A stretch of 64,000 bases of DNA, taken from positions 1,364,001 through 1,428,000 of the forward strand of contig NZ_CP154799.1 in assembly GCF_050920705.1 (NCBI RefSeq), given 5' to 3'. Below the pieces are notes generated by a model. It saw only the letters and a list, made by a program, of their open reading frames with translations. It did no database searches and was not told the DNA's origin. The DNA comes from Regnicoccus_A sp014224355 (GTDB taxonomy: Bacteria > Cyanobacteriota > Cyanobacteriia > PCC-6307 > Cyanobiaceae). Of this stretch, positions 7,913 to 16,172 are shown in pieces (within the stretch, counting starts at the first letter, position 1; every line of letters begins with the position of its first letter). The position numbers and the translations under genes are program-made.

Positions 7913-9304
7913 TCAGAGGGCGCTCACCAGGGCGCGGAAGTGTTCGCCCCGTGCTTCGAAATCCCTGTACTGATCGAAGCTGGCGCAGGCCGGCGAGAGC
8001 AGAACCGTGGCACAGCCCAGGCTCCGGGACAGCTGCCGGGCCAGGGGCACCGCCTCGGCCTGGCCCACCACCTGACAAACCGTACCGGCATAGCCGCTGC
8101 CCTCCAGCAGGTCTGCGAAGGCTTCCCGGGCGGCGCCGAACAGGACCACAGCGGCCGCCTGTCGCCCGAGGGCCTCGAGCCAGGCCCGGGGATCACCCTG
8201 TTTGATCTCACCCCCCGCCAGCACCACCATCGGCCCTTCCACGGCCGTGATCCCCACCTCAGCGGCGTCGTAGTTGGTGGCTTTGCTGTCGTTGAACCAG
8301 CGCACCCCATCCAGCATCCGGATCTGCTCCAGGCGATGGGGCACCCCGGGAAAACTGCGCAGGGCGGCTTCGATCGAGGCTGGCGCCAGCCCCAGTTTCA
8401 GCGCCGCGCCGGCAGCCAGCAGCATGTTCTGACGGTTGTGGGCTCCAGGCAGGGCGAGGGCGGTGGCCGGAAAGAGCGGCCCCTCGGCGGCGATCACCAT
8501 CCCCTGATCGATCCAGAGGCTGGGCAGCAGACCGGCATCCAGCTCCTGATGGGGGCCTGCAGTCACCCAGTCGGCCCGGTCCCAGCTGCTGGCATGGGCA
8601 CGCAGATCGGCATCATCGGCGTTCAGCAGACGCTCGGTGGAGTTCTCCAGCAGGGTGCGCTTGATCGCCCGGTACTGATCGAGGGTTCCGTGACGCTCGA
8701 GATGGTCAGGGGTGAGCGTGGTCCAGAGGCCGAGCTGGGGGGCCAGCTCCGGCGACGCTTCGATCTGGTAGCTGCTCAGCTCCACCACCAGCCAGTCGGG
8801 GCGGCTTGCCCCCGCCCTGCGCCGCTCGAGCAGCAACTCGGTGGCCGAAAGCCCCACATTGCCCACCATCGGCGCATCCAGCCCAGCCTGGCTGAGGATG
8901 TGGCTGAGCAGATGGGTGACGGTGGTCTTGCCGTTGGTGCCGGTGATGCCGATCCAGGGGATGCCGTCACTGGCGTCCCACGCCACAGACATCTCGCCGC
9001 AGACCCTCACACCCCGCTCCCTGAGGGCGACCAGCACCGGATGATCCCAGCGGATGCCGGGGCTGACCACCACACGGTCGTCGCCGGCTTCGAGCTGGGC
9101 GAAGTGCTCGGAGTCCAGGGGCTGACCCAGTGCGACCTCCACTCCCTGAACCCGCAGGGCTTCGGCCTGCTGCTCCAGCTGGGGAGTGCGGCGGCTCTCC
9201 ATCACCAGCACCCGCTGGCCGGAGTTTCGCAACAGCCGGGCGGCACCGGCGCCGGATCGTCCCAGGCCGATCACCACCGCCAGGGGGTGTGACGTACTGG
9301 GCAT
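7913..9304 (-). CDS. murD: UDP-N-acetylmuramoylalanine--D-glutamate ligase
   Basis: MurD adds D-glutamate to UDP-MurNAc-L-Ala in cytoplasmic peptidoglycan precursor synthesis. The 463-residue product has an N-terminal Rossmann-like domain (VIGLGRSGAGAARLL, residues 11-25), the Mur ligase P-loop GTNGKTT at 122-128, the central ATPase part with NVGLSATELL and VVELSSYQIE, and the C-terminal domain with HRLEQIRMLDGVRWFNDSKA and VVLAGG. Length is typical. The ATG at 9304 lies just downstream of the tRNA-Val gene on the same strand. No other mur gene is adjacent. Confidence 0.97.
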   Translation of the reverse strand: MPSTSHPLAVVIGLGRSGAGAARLLRNSGQRVLVMESRRTPQLEQQAEALRVQGVEVALGQPLDSEHFAQLEAGDDRVVVSPGIRWDHPVLVALRERGVRVCGEMSVAWDASDGIPWIGITGTNGKTTVTHLLSHILSQAGLDAPMVGNVGLSATELLLERRRAGASRPDWLVVELSSYQIEASPELAPQLGLWTTLTPDHLERHGTLDQYRAIKRTLLENSTERLLNADDADLRAHASSWDRADWVTAGPHQELDAGLLPSLWIDQGMVIAAEGPLFPATALALPGAHNRQNMLLAAGAALKLGLAPASIEAALRSFPGVPHRLEQIRMLDGVRWFNDSKATNYDAAEVGITAVEGPMVVLAGGEIKQGDPRAWLEALGRQAAAVVLFGAAREAFADLLEGSGYAGTVCQVVGQAEAVPLARQLSRSLGCATVLLSPACASFDQYRDFEARGEHFRALVSAL

Positions 9305-9330
9305 CCTGACTCCTGGTGCAGAGGATTCAG

Positions 9331-9402
9331 TGGGCGATACTGGAATCGAACCAGTGACTCCTACCGTGTCAAGGTAGTGCTCTACCTCTGAGCTAATCGC
9401 CC
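9331..9402 (-). tRNA. tRNA-Val (anticodon GAC)
   Basis: On the minus strand a 72-base cloverleaf can be folded. The acceptor stem pairs GGGCGAT with ATCGCCC, leaving A as discriminator. The D arm carries TAGCTCAGAGGTAGAGCA, the anticodon stem CTACC/GGTAG encloses TTGACAC with anticodon GAC, and the T arm has the GGTTCGATTCC motif. No CCA end is encoded and no intron is seen. Confidence 0.96.
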
Positions 9403-9505
9403 GGGTTCGGGAACTGAAGTCCCCGTCGGTACGACCCGGGATTCACGGCTCCTCAACGGCGCCACCTGGATCGAGCAGGAAACCTAGCAGTCGGCCTGCC
9501 GCCGC

Positions 9506-10324
9506 TCAGCTGCGCTGAAGTTCGATGCGCCAGCGCTGCCGCTTGGTGGGCTGGATCGAGAGCACGGTCAGTTCTCCACGGTTCTCCAGCTGGATGCGGT
9601 CACCGGCTTTGAGACCGTGGCTGGGGCTGCCCGCTGGCAGCCAGTTCACGCGGGTGGCGCCACGGCGCACCAGCTCGGCCATGCGACTGCGGGAGATCCC
9701 GAACCCCGCCGAGGCCACTGCATCGAGGCGCAGGGAGGCTTCCACGGTGGCCAGCTGGCGCGGGAGGGGCCTGGTGGGAGGCTGCAGCTGATCGACGGTT
9801 CGCGCCTCCAGTTCCACGTCAACGCTGCGCACCCTTGCCGTGGTGCCCTCCAGGCGCCCGGCCAGCTCGGGGCAGACGATGGCCTGGGCACCCCGGTCTC
9901 CCCGCATCCAGAGATCGCCCAGCTCGCTCTCGAGGGCGCCGGCCTGCAGCAGCGCGGCTCTGACATCGCCCGGCACGGCTGGATCGAACAGGAAGTTGCC
10001 GCTGATCTCAAGACCGGCCAGGGGCGCCGGGGCCGGGCTCTCCCCAGCGGAGAGGTCACGGCGTTGGAGCAGCAGACGGCAGCGTTCGGCCTGCTGCCTG
10101 CCACCCTCGGCTCTGAGATGCAGTTCGCTGAGGCTGCCCAGTCGCTCCATCGCCTCCTCCCGGGCCGTGGCGGAGAGGAACCCCGACCAGAGCGGCTGCC
10201 AGTGGCCCAAGGCCTGCTCGGCCAGGGTGATCAGGAGCTCGAGTGCAGCGGGATCGCGGCTGCCGAGCAGCAGGTCGGACCTGGGCAGCCTCGGCAGCGC
10301 GGAGTTGGTGGGGGTCGGGCTCAT
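9506..10324 (-). CDS. S4-domain RNA-binding protein (cyanobacterial 'photosystem II S4 domain' type, YlmH-like)
   Basis: The 272-residue protein has a YlmH-like N-terminal region and a C-terminal S4 RNA-binding domain, seen as SLRLDAVASAGFGISRSRMAELVRRG followed by TRVNWLPAG and the KAGDRIQLENRGEL turn. Cyanobacterial and plastid proteins of this layout are annotated as photosystem II S4 domain proteins, although the direct role in photosystem II is poorly defined. The S4 fold typically binds structured RNA. It overlaps the upstream gene (10321-10800) by 4 bases, so the two are likely one operon, with tRNA-Val downstream. Confidence 0.87.
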   Translation of the reverse strand: MSPTPTNSALPRLPRSDLLLGSRDPAALELLITLAEQALGHWQPLWSGFLSATAREEAMERLGSLSELHLRAEGGRQQAERCRLLLQRRDLSAGESPAPAPLAGLEISGNFLFDPAVPGDVRAALLQAGALESELGDLWMRGDRGAQAIVCPELAGRLEGTTARVRSVDVELEARTVDQLQPPTRPLPRQLATVEASLRLDAVASAGFGISRSRMAELVRRGATRVNWLPAGSPSHGLKAGDRIQLENRGELTVLSIQPTKRQRWRIELQRS

Positions 10325-10800
10325 CCTTCCCCCAGACGCACCACCGCCTGGGGTCCGGCCTGCTGGATCAACAGCCAGGGGATGTCCTGCCCAGGGCTGC
10401 TCTCCACCACCAGCAGCCAGCTGCCTTCCTCGAGGCGGTTGCGCAGGCCGCGGATCCGGTCATCGGCCTCCGAGCGGACGCTGGCAGCGGCGGCGTAGCT
10501 GCCCATCCAGCCCGAACCCATGCCCAGGAGACCGCCGATCAGGGGTTCGCCGTAAGTGCCTGCAAAGGAAAAGGTGTGAAGGTCGGTGATGAAGGTGAAC
10601 ATCATGCCGGCGAAGAAGCCGAAGGGCATCAGCCAGCGCACCATGCTGCGCTGCCGCCGCTGCCGGGCCAGGGAGGGGTTGAGCAGCTCCACGCCATCGA
10701 TGCTGGCTTCCCCTTCCCCCAGGGCCACCAGTTGCCGTGGTGCGGGCCGGAGTTCAGCGAGCTGATCGCGCAACCGGTGCAGCCTGCGCCGGTCCTTCAT
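10321..10800 (-). CDS. Conserved hypothetical protein with membrane-like central segment
   Basis: The 159-residue product starts MKDRRRLHRLRDQL and has a moderately hydrophobic centre (MVRWLMPFGFFAGMMFTFI, then a glycine-rich GEPLIGGLLGMGSGWMGSY stretch) and a C-terminal domain with SWLLVVESSPG. This pattern is common in picocyanobacterial hypothetical proteins. I know no function. A GTG at 10878 would add 26 residues containing a hydrophobic patch; neither start has a ribosome site, so the boundary is uncertain. The stop overlaps the S4 gene by 4 bases. The gene is divergent from serA. Confidence 0.65.
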   Translation of the reverse strand: MKDRRRLHRLRDQLAELRPAPRQLVALGEGEASIDGVELLNPSLARQRRQRSMVRWLMPFGFFAGMMFTFITDLHTFSFAGTYGEPLIGGLLGMGSGWMGSYAAAASVRSEADDRIRGLRNRLEEGSWLLVVESSPGQDIPWLLIQQAGPQAVVRLGEG

Positions 10801-10947
10801 CACCACCACCACCGACAGTCCCAAGACCGTGCACCCAAAGGCCCGATTCTCGGCGTTGGCGAAGGGTGCCGTGGCCACCGCTCACTACACTTCACCCCCG
10901 GTAGTGTCTGGCGTTCTCCAGGCCCCCCACGTTCTTCTCCCCTGGTC

Positions 10948-12533
10948 ATGACAAAGGTTCTGGTTTCCGATCCCATCGACCAGACGGGGATCGACATCCT
11001 CTCCCAGGTGGCCCAGGTGGATGTTCGCACTGGCTTGCCACCGGAACAGTTGCAGCAGATCATCGGCGACTACGACGCCCTGATGATCCGCTCAGGCACT
11101 CAGGTGACAGCAGCCATCATCGAGGCCGCCGGTCGGCTGAAGATCATCGGGCGTGCCGGCGTCGGCGTCGACAACGTCGATGTGGAAGCCGCCACCCAGC
11201 GGGGGGTGCTTGTGGTGAACTCTCCGGAGGGCAACACGATCGCCGCCGCCGAGCATGCCCTGGCGATGATGCTGGCTCTCTCCCGCCATGTGCCCCAGGC
11301 CCATGTCAGCACCATGGCCGGTGGCTGGGACCGCAAGAAATACGTCGGTAACGAGCTCTACAAGAAGAAGCTGGGGGTGGTCGGACTGGGCAAGATCGGC
11401 TCTCACGTGGCCCGCGTCGCCAAGGCCATGGGCATGGAGGTGCTGGCCTATGACCCCTACATCTCCGCCGAGCGCGCCCAGCTGCTTCAGGTGCGTCTGA
11501 TGGCGATCGGTCCCCTCTTCGCCGAAGCTGACTTCGTCAGCCTGCACCTGCCGCGCACTCCCGACACCGAAAACCTGGTCAATGCGGAGTTGCTGGCCAC
11601 GATGAAGCCCACGGCTCGTCTGGTGAACTGCGCCCGGGGCGGCATTGTCGATGAGAAAGCCCTGGCCGAGGCCGTGAGCTCCGGCACCATCGCCGGTGCC
11701 GCCCTCGACGTCTACGGCAACGAACCCCTTGAGGCCGGCTCCCCACTGCGCCAGGTGGACGACCGGCTGATCCTCACGCCCCATCTCGGTGCCTCCACGG
11801 AGGAAGCCCAGGAGAACGTCTCGGTCGATGTGGCTGAGCAGATCCGCGACGTGCTGCTCGGGCTCCCCGCCCGCAGTGCCGTGAACATCCCCGGCCTGAC
11901 CCCGGAGGTGATGGAGCGGCTCAAGCCCCACCTTCAGCTGGCGGAAACCCTCGGCCTGCTGCTCAGTCAGCTGGCCGGTGGTTCGATCCAGGATCTCGAG
12001 GTGAGGCTTCAGGGCGAATTCGCCAATCATCCCTCGCAGCCGCTGGTGGTGGCCGCCCTCAAGGGTCTGCTCTCCAGTGCCCTCGGTGATCGCATCAACT
12101 ATGTGAACGCCGCCATCGAAGCCCGTAGCCGCGGCATCCACGTGCTGGAGGTCAAGGACGACGCCAGCCGCGACTTCGCGGGCGGCTCCCTCCAGCTCAC
12201 CTGCCGCGGCGGCCAGGGCAGCCACAGCGTGACCGGGGCAGTCTTCGCCGATGGCGATCTGCGCATCACCACCATTGATGAGTTTCCCGTCAATGTGATG
12301 CCGACCCGGCACATGCTGATCACCCGCCACCGCGACATGCCCGGTATCATCGGCAACATCGGCTCGCTGCTGGGCGAGCACAACGTCAACATCGCCTCGA
12401 TGCAGGTGGGGCGCCGCATTGTTCGTGGCGACGCGGTGATGGTGCTCAGCCTCGACGATCCGATCCCCCCAGCCTGCTGGCCTCGATCCATGGGATCAAC
12501 GGGATCCAGGAAGCTCATCCCGTCACGCTCTGA
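10948..12533 (+). CDS. serA: D-3-phosphoglycerate dehydrogenase, frameshifted near 3' end in this sequence
   Basis: SerA makes the first step of phosphorylated serine synthesis, oxidising 3-phosphoglycerate with NAD. The protein shows the dinucleotide motif GLGKIG (residues 146-151), HLPRTPDT, the catalytic region LILTPHLGAST, an intervening domain, and a C-terminal ACT domain (ITRHRDMPGIIGNIGSLLG). After LSLDDPIPP the frame breaks at a run of six C (12465-12470). With seven C it continues SLLASIHGINGIQEAHPVTL and stops at 12531-12533, giving 528 aa, the normal long SerA length. In the sequence as given the frame runs on into prmA. A one-base deletion or sequence error is inferred. Confidence 0.93.
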
Positions 12534-12543
12534 CCCACCCGCC

Positions 12544-13485
12544 ATGCCCACGACTCCCCGCTGGTGGCGTCTGGAGATGGAGGCGCCCCCAGAGCTGGAG
12601 GAATCCCTGCTCTGGAAGCTGCCATCCCTCGGCATCCGTCGGGTGGCCATCCAGTTCAGCCCCGATCAACCCAGTGACCACCAACTGGTGGCCTGGCTGC
12701 CGGAAGCCGACTGGCCGGAGCAGGAACACCGCCGGCTGGCCCAGCAGCTCGAGCGCCTCGCCGAGCCATTCGGGCTCACACTTCCGCCCCTGGGCTGGCG
12801 GCTTCAGGACGAGGAGGACTGGAGCCTCAGCTGGAAGCGCCACTGGCAGCCCGACCCGGTGGGCGAACGGCTGCTCATTCTTCCCGCCTGGCTGGAGCCG
12901 CCCCGGGAGCATGCCGGCCGGGCTGTGATCCGGATCGATCCGGGCAGCGCCTTCGGCACCGGCAGTCACCCCACCACCCGCCTCTGCCTGGAGGCGATCG
13001 AGCGGCTTGAGCCGATTGACCAGCGGGTGGCTGATCTCGGCTGCGGCAGCGGCATCCTTGGCCTCGGCGCCCTGAGGCTTGGAGCGCGCAGTGTGGCTGC
13101 GGCCGACACGGATCCTCTGGCCGTGCGCGCCACGGGCAGCAACGGAGCCCTCAACGGCTATCCAGTGGTTGCCGGGGGAGCGCTGCAGGTGGTCGAAGGA
13201 TCGGTGCAGGAGCTGGCGGGCCTGTTGGGTGAGGGAGGTCAGGCCGATCTGTTGCTCTGCAACATCCTCGCGCCGGTGATCGCGGAGCTGGCAGGGCACT
13301 TCCACGCGCTGCTGGCCCCGGGCGGGCGCGGCCTGCTCAGCGGCCTGCTGGTGGATCAGGCCGAGGAGCTGCGCCGACTGCTCGCCCTCCATGGCTGGAG
13401 TGCCGATCTGGTGGCTTCCCAGGGGGGCTGGGGACTGCTGGAGATCCAGTGGTGCCGCGCTGTGATCCCCACTGATGTCGCATAA
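12544..13485 (+). CDS. prmA: Ribosomal protein L11 methyltransferase
   Basis: PrmA trimethylates ribosomal protein L11 with S-adenosylmethionine. The 313-residue product has an N-terminal L11-recognition domain rich in W (RWWRLEMEAPPELEESLLWKL in pieces), the family block PGSAFGTGSHPTTRLCLE, SAM motif I VADLGCGSGILGLGALRLGA, and LLCNILAPVIAEL. The ATG at 12544 lies 10 bases after the restored serA stop, so both genes are probably one operon. The longer ORF that joins it to SerA is an artefact of the upstream frameshift. A small inverted repeat GCATAA/TTATGC (13480-13498) spans its stop codon. Confidence 0.94.
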   Translation: MPTTPRWWRLEMEAPPELEESLLWKLPSLGIRRVAIQFSPDQPSDHQLVAWLPEADWPEQEHRRLAQQLERLAEPFGLTLPPLGWRLQDEEDWSLSWKRHWQPDPVGERLLILPAWLEPPREHAGRAVIRIDPGSAFGTGSHPTTRLCLEAIERLEPIDQRVADLGCGSGILGLGALRLGARSVAAADTDPLAVRATGSNGALNGYPVVAGGALQVVEGSVQELAGLLGEGGQADLLLCNILAPVIAELAGHFHALLAPGGRGLLSGLLVDQAEELRRLLALHGWSADLVASQGGWGLLEIQWCRAVIPTDVA

Positions 13486-13564
13486 ATCACGCTTATGCAT
13501 GCCCACCCTTTGATTGGGCTTCCCGGGCTGCGCCGCCAGGAGCGCCGTCAATGCCCCGGTCCGA

Positions 13565-13603
13565 TGTAGGACGGTGCGGTCCTACAGGCCCTGAACGTTC
13601 AGG
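13565..13603 (+). promoter_or_regulatory. Two adjacent inverted repeats in the petF leader
   Basis: TGTAGGAC (13565-13572) and GTCCTACA (13579-13586) form a perfect eight-base inverted repeat around a six-base loop. It is followed after three bases by a perfect 14-base palindrome CCTGAACGTTCAGG (13590-13603). Both lie 24-63 bases before the ferredoxin start codon, and no U-tract follows. They could be dimer operators or a structured 5' untranslated RNA. The symmetry is seen directly; the role is not known. Confidence 0.5.
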
Positions 13604-13627
13604 AGTCTGTGAGCCCCAATCCTTTCC

Positions 13628-13927
13628 ATGGCTTCCTACAAGGTCACCCTCATCAACGAGAGCGAGGGACTCAACAAGACCATCGAGGTTCCCGACGATC
13701 AGTACATCCTCGATGCCGCCGAGGAGCAGGGCATCGATCTGCCCTACTCCTGCCGTGCTGGCGCCTGCTCCACCTGCGCCGGCAAGCTCAGCACCGGCAC
13801 CGTCGACCAGTCGGACCAGAGCTTCCTCGACGACGACCAGATCGAAGCCGGCTTCGTGCTGACCTGCGTGGCTTACCCCACCTCCGACTGCACCATCAAG
13901 ACCCACGCGGAAGAAGAGCTCTACTGA
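13628..13927 (+). CDS. petF: Plant-type [2Fe-2S] ferredoxin
   Basis: This is the soluble electron carrier that accepts electrons from photosystem I and passes them to FNR, ferredoxin-thioredoxin reductase and other enzymes. The 99-residue acidic protein has cluster ligands Cys42, Cys47 and Cys50 in SCRAGACSTCAGKL and Cys80 in VLTCVAYP, and the C-terminal HAEEELY that contacts FNR. Length and sequence match photosynthetic PetF. The ATG at 13628 is certain from the conserved MASYKVTL start. A strong intrinsic terminator follows at 13968-13990, so it is likely monocistronic, as usual for petF. The leader carries unusual inverted repeats. Confidence 0.97.
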   Translation: MASYKVTLINESEGLNKTIEVPDDQYILDAAEEQGIDLPYSCRAGACSTCAGKLSTGTVDQSDQSFLDDDQIEAGFVLTCVAYPTSDCTIKTHAEEELY

Positions 13928-13967
13928 GCTCCTGGCCTGGCTTGGCTTGAATCCAGACCCCTTCTCT

Positions 13968-13990
13968 GCCACCCTTCTGGGTGGCTTTTT
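13968..13990 (+). terminator. Intrinsic terminator of petF
   Basis: GCCACCC and GGGTGGC form a perfect seven-base stem around the loop TTCT and are followed by five T. It lies 41 bases after the petF stop codon. The next gene's ATG at 13992 starts one base after the T-run. Confidence 0.88.
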
Positions 13991-13991
13991 C

Positions 13992-14375
13992 ATGGCCGTG
14001 CAGGTGGACACCCTGATGGAGCCGGGCAGCGAGCACTGCAGCCCTGGTGGTCAGTACAGCTTCCGGGTGCTGGGCCCCTGCTGTCGTCTCTTCGACCGCG
14101 AAGAGCTGCCATGGCCCTGCTGCCGCCTGGCCTGGCGCAGCAAGGAACCCAGCTGGCGCCGCATCGGCCGGCGCTTCGTGGCCGATCTGGCCTCCAGGCG
14201 TTGCCCCTCCTACGCCGTGGAGCTGCTCCAGCCGGGCGCCAGGCCCACCTGTACCGTCCTCACCCTCTTCCCCCAGCGGCTGGCCCCCGCCCTGCAGGAG
14301 TGGTGGTACAGCAAGCAGCCAGGGTCCATGGATGCCGCCAATGTGAGCCCACCCGATCTGGCCGAGGTGGCCTGA
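13992..14375 (+). CDS. Conserved hypothetical protein, cysteine-containing
   Basis: The 127-residue product (MAVQVDTLMEPG start) contains several cysteines, with two CCR motifs (GPCCRLF and WPCCRLAW) in the first half, and a basic, aromatic middle (WRRIGRRFVADLASRRCPSY). I do not recognise the family; similar proteins occur in picocyanobacteria. The CC pairs suggest metal binding or disulfides, which is inference. The ATG at 13992 follows the petF terminator directly, so either read-through or an internal promoter drives it, or translation starts at ATG 14025. It is convergent with psbV. Confidence 0.6.
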   Translation: MAVQVDTLMEPGSEHCSPGGQYSFRVLGPCCRLFDREELPWPCCRLAWRSKEPSWRRIGRRFVADLASRRCPSYAVELLQPGARPTCTVLTLFPQRLAPALQEWWYSKQPGSMDAANVSPPDLAEVA

Positions 14376-14408
14376 AGCACGACCTGGGAATGCGCCCGAG
14401 GGGCCCAT

Positions 14409-14437
14409 AAAAAAAACCGTGGCCCTGAGGACCACGG
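14409..14437 (-). terminator. Intrinsic terminator of psbV
   Basis: Read on the minus strand, CCGTGG and CCACGG (14417-14422 and 14432-14437) form a stem with extra G-C pairing in the loop, followed by a run of eight T. It lies 20 bases after the psbV stop codon. Confidence 0.85.
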
Positions 14438-14457
14438 CGAAGCAAGGGAAGGCCGGC

Positions 14458-14979
14458 TCAGAAGTAGACCTTGCCGCCGCCCCACTGGGTTCCGCTCACC
14501 TTCGGGGCCACCAGGATGTAGCCGGCAATCACGCGCAGGTCGTCATCGTCGAGATCGCGCATCTTCACGAACACGTCGCTGCTGCGCAGGCTGGGGTGCA
14601 CATCGGCGATGCTGTACTCCCCGTCATAGGACGTTGGATCTTTGATGAAGTCGACCAGGGACTCAACCGAGTCGCGGGCGGGGGTGGCCAGGGAGAGGGT
14701 TTCGGGATCGAGCCCCACGTTGTAGTTGGTCTTGGTGACCCCGCCGGCATGGCAGGTGCCACAGCTGTCGTTGAACAGTTTGCGGCCGGTCTTGATCTCC
14801 GCTTCGCTGAAGGTGACCAGGTTGCCGTCCGGGTCACCCGGCACCGTCAGGGTGGCGGTGTCCCATTGGGCGGCCTGGGCAGCAGTCACGCAGAAACCAA
14901 GACTGAGCAGAAGCGCCAGGGGCAGAACCAGCAGGGTCCGGGCAACCGCCCGAAGGGCAGTGGGAACAAAAGAGGCCAT
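14458..14979 (-). CDS. psbV: Photosystem II extrinsic cytochrome c550
   Basis: PsbV is a lumenal monohaem cytochrome that stabilises the Mn4CaO5 cluster of photosystem II. The 173-residue precursor has a signal peptide with hydrophobic core LLVLPLALLLSLGF and a likely AQA cleavage near residue 36. The haem site CGTCH is at residues 73-77, and the distal ligand histidine is in the DVHPSLRSSD block. The family marker AGGVTKTNYNVGLDPETL follows the haem site, and the C-terminus ends GGGKVYF as in other PsbV proteins. The start at 14979 gives a normal signal peptide. An intrinsic terminator follows. Confidence 0.95.
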   Translation of the reverse strand: MASFVPTALRAVARTLLVLPLALLLSLGFCVTAAQAAQWDTATLTVPGDPDGNLVTFSEAEIKTGRKLFNDSCGTCHAGGVTKTNYNVGLDPETLSLATPARDSVESLVDFIKDPTSYDGEYSIADVHPSLRSSDVFVKMRDLDDDDLRVIAGYILVAPKVSGTQWGGGKVYF

Positions 14980-15075
14980 GAAGGGAGCCGGCGAAAAGGC
15001 GGTGGGCACCGCACCTGAGACCTTGTATCACGGGGGAAGGGCCCCCCGGCCTGGAATCAAGAACTGTTGCAGCGA

Positions 15076-16059
15076 TCACCGTTGATCGAGGGCCTTTGAG
15101 AGGGCCTCGTCGTCGCCTGCGGGGTTCACGTCGAGGCGGAGGAAGTCCTTGGCCACAAGGGTGTTCGGGAAGATCGACCGGGCCTCGTTCACCAGGTCTT
15201 CGGGGGTGAAGGCGTTGCCGGCCACATAACGGGGACTGAGGTGGGTGAGCACCAGTTGCCTGACCCCCGCCAGCGCCGCCGTCTGGGCGGCCATGGTGCT
15301 GGTGGAGTGCTGGCGCTGGAAGGCCATCTCCGCCTCGCTGTGGGCGAAGGTGGATTCATGGATCAGCAGGTCCGCGCCCCGGGCCAGCTCCACGGCCGCT
15401 TCGCTGAACACCGTGTCGGTGCAGTACACCACACTCGAGCCCGGTCGGTCGGGTCCGCAGAGGGTCTCTCCCCGGATGACCCGCCCGTCATCCAGGCAGA
15501 CCTCCCGCCCGGCCTTGAGCTCGGCGTAGATCGGTCCAGGCGGAATCCCCAGCTCCCGGGCCTTCTGGACATCGAAGCGACCGGCGCGGGGTTTCTGCTC
15601 CACCCGGTAGGCGTAGGCGGGGACCCGGTGGGTGAGCGGGGCGCAGGTCACCACCAGGTCGTCGTCATCGAGCAGCACCGCTCCGGCGTGGGCGGCCCTG
15701 TGCACCCGGTGGGTGCGCAGGGGATATCCGATCCGGGTCGAGGAGGTGCGCAGCACTCCCTCGAGGTAGTCGCGCAGGGGGTCAGGACCGTAGAGATCGA
15801 CGCCGCTGCAGGCGCCCGCCAGTCCGAGGCTGGCCAGGAGCCCCGGCAGCCCGAAGACATGGTCGCCGTGCATGTGGGTGATGAAGATGCGCCGCAGCTG
15901 CGACACCCTCAGTTCACTGCGCAGGAACTGATGCTGGGTTCCCTCGCCGCAGTCGAACAGCCAGAGCTCGGCCCGTTGCGGCAGGCGCAGGGCCACGGCC
16001 GAGACATTCCTGGAACGGGTGGGCACACCCGAACTGGTGCCCAGAAAGGTGACTTGCAC
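15076..16059 (-). CDS. rnz: Ribonuclease Z
   Basis: RNase Z cuts the 3' trailer of tRNA precursors that lack an encoded CCA, which fits the CCA-less tRNA-Val in this window. The 327-residue protein has a metallo-beta-lactamase fold: MQVTFLGTSSGVPT at the start, FDCGEGTQHQF, the metal motif THMHGDH (residues 61-67), and later GSSVVYCTDT, LIHESTF and LVLTHLSPRY. Size and motif order match the short bacterial RNase Z class. It is divergent from the SpoIID-like gene across 113 bases. Confidence 0.95.
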   Translation of the reverse strand: MQVTFLGTSSGVPTRSRNVSAVALRLPQRAELWLFDCGEGTQHQFLRSELRVSQLRRIFITHMHGDHVFGLPGLLASLGLAGACSGVDLYGPDPLRDYLEGVLRTSSTRIGYPLRTHRVHRAAHAGAVLLDDDDLVVTCAPLTHRVPAYAYRVEQKPRAGRFDVQKARELGIPPGPIYAELKAGREVCLDDGRVIRGETLCGPDRPGSSVVYCTDTVFSEAAVELARGADLLIHESTFAHSEAEMAFQRQHSTSTMAAQTAALAGVRQLVLTHLSPRYVAGNAFTPEDLVNEARSIFPNTLVAKDFLRLDVNPAGDDEALSKALDQR

Positions 16060-16172
16060 TCAGGCTGACCCTTTGGCGCATGCTGCCACGTCACGCTCTG
16101 TCCGGGACGGCTCTGGCGTGACCGGCATGCGCTGGTCACAATGGCGCGCACGTTGCATGGCTGCCGGCACTG

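Noticed and set aside
7940..9292. A 450-codon plus-strand ORF
   Set aside because: It is the shadow of murD on the other strand; murD has all ligase motifs.
9400..9505. A second tRNA next to tRNA-Val
   Set aside because: The stretch has a GATTCACGGCTCC string but no T-loop or acceptor pairing.
10243..13485. A 1080-codon ORF that joins SerA and PrmA
   Set aside because: The SerA end exists in the next frame, the first 235 codons are antisense to two other genes, and one C in a run of six explains it.
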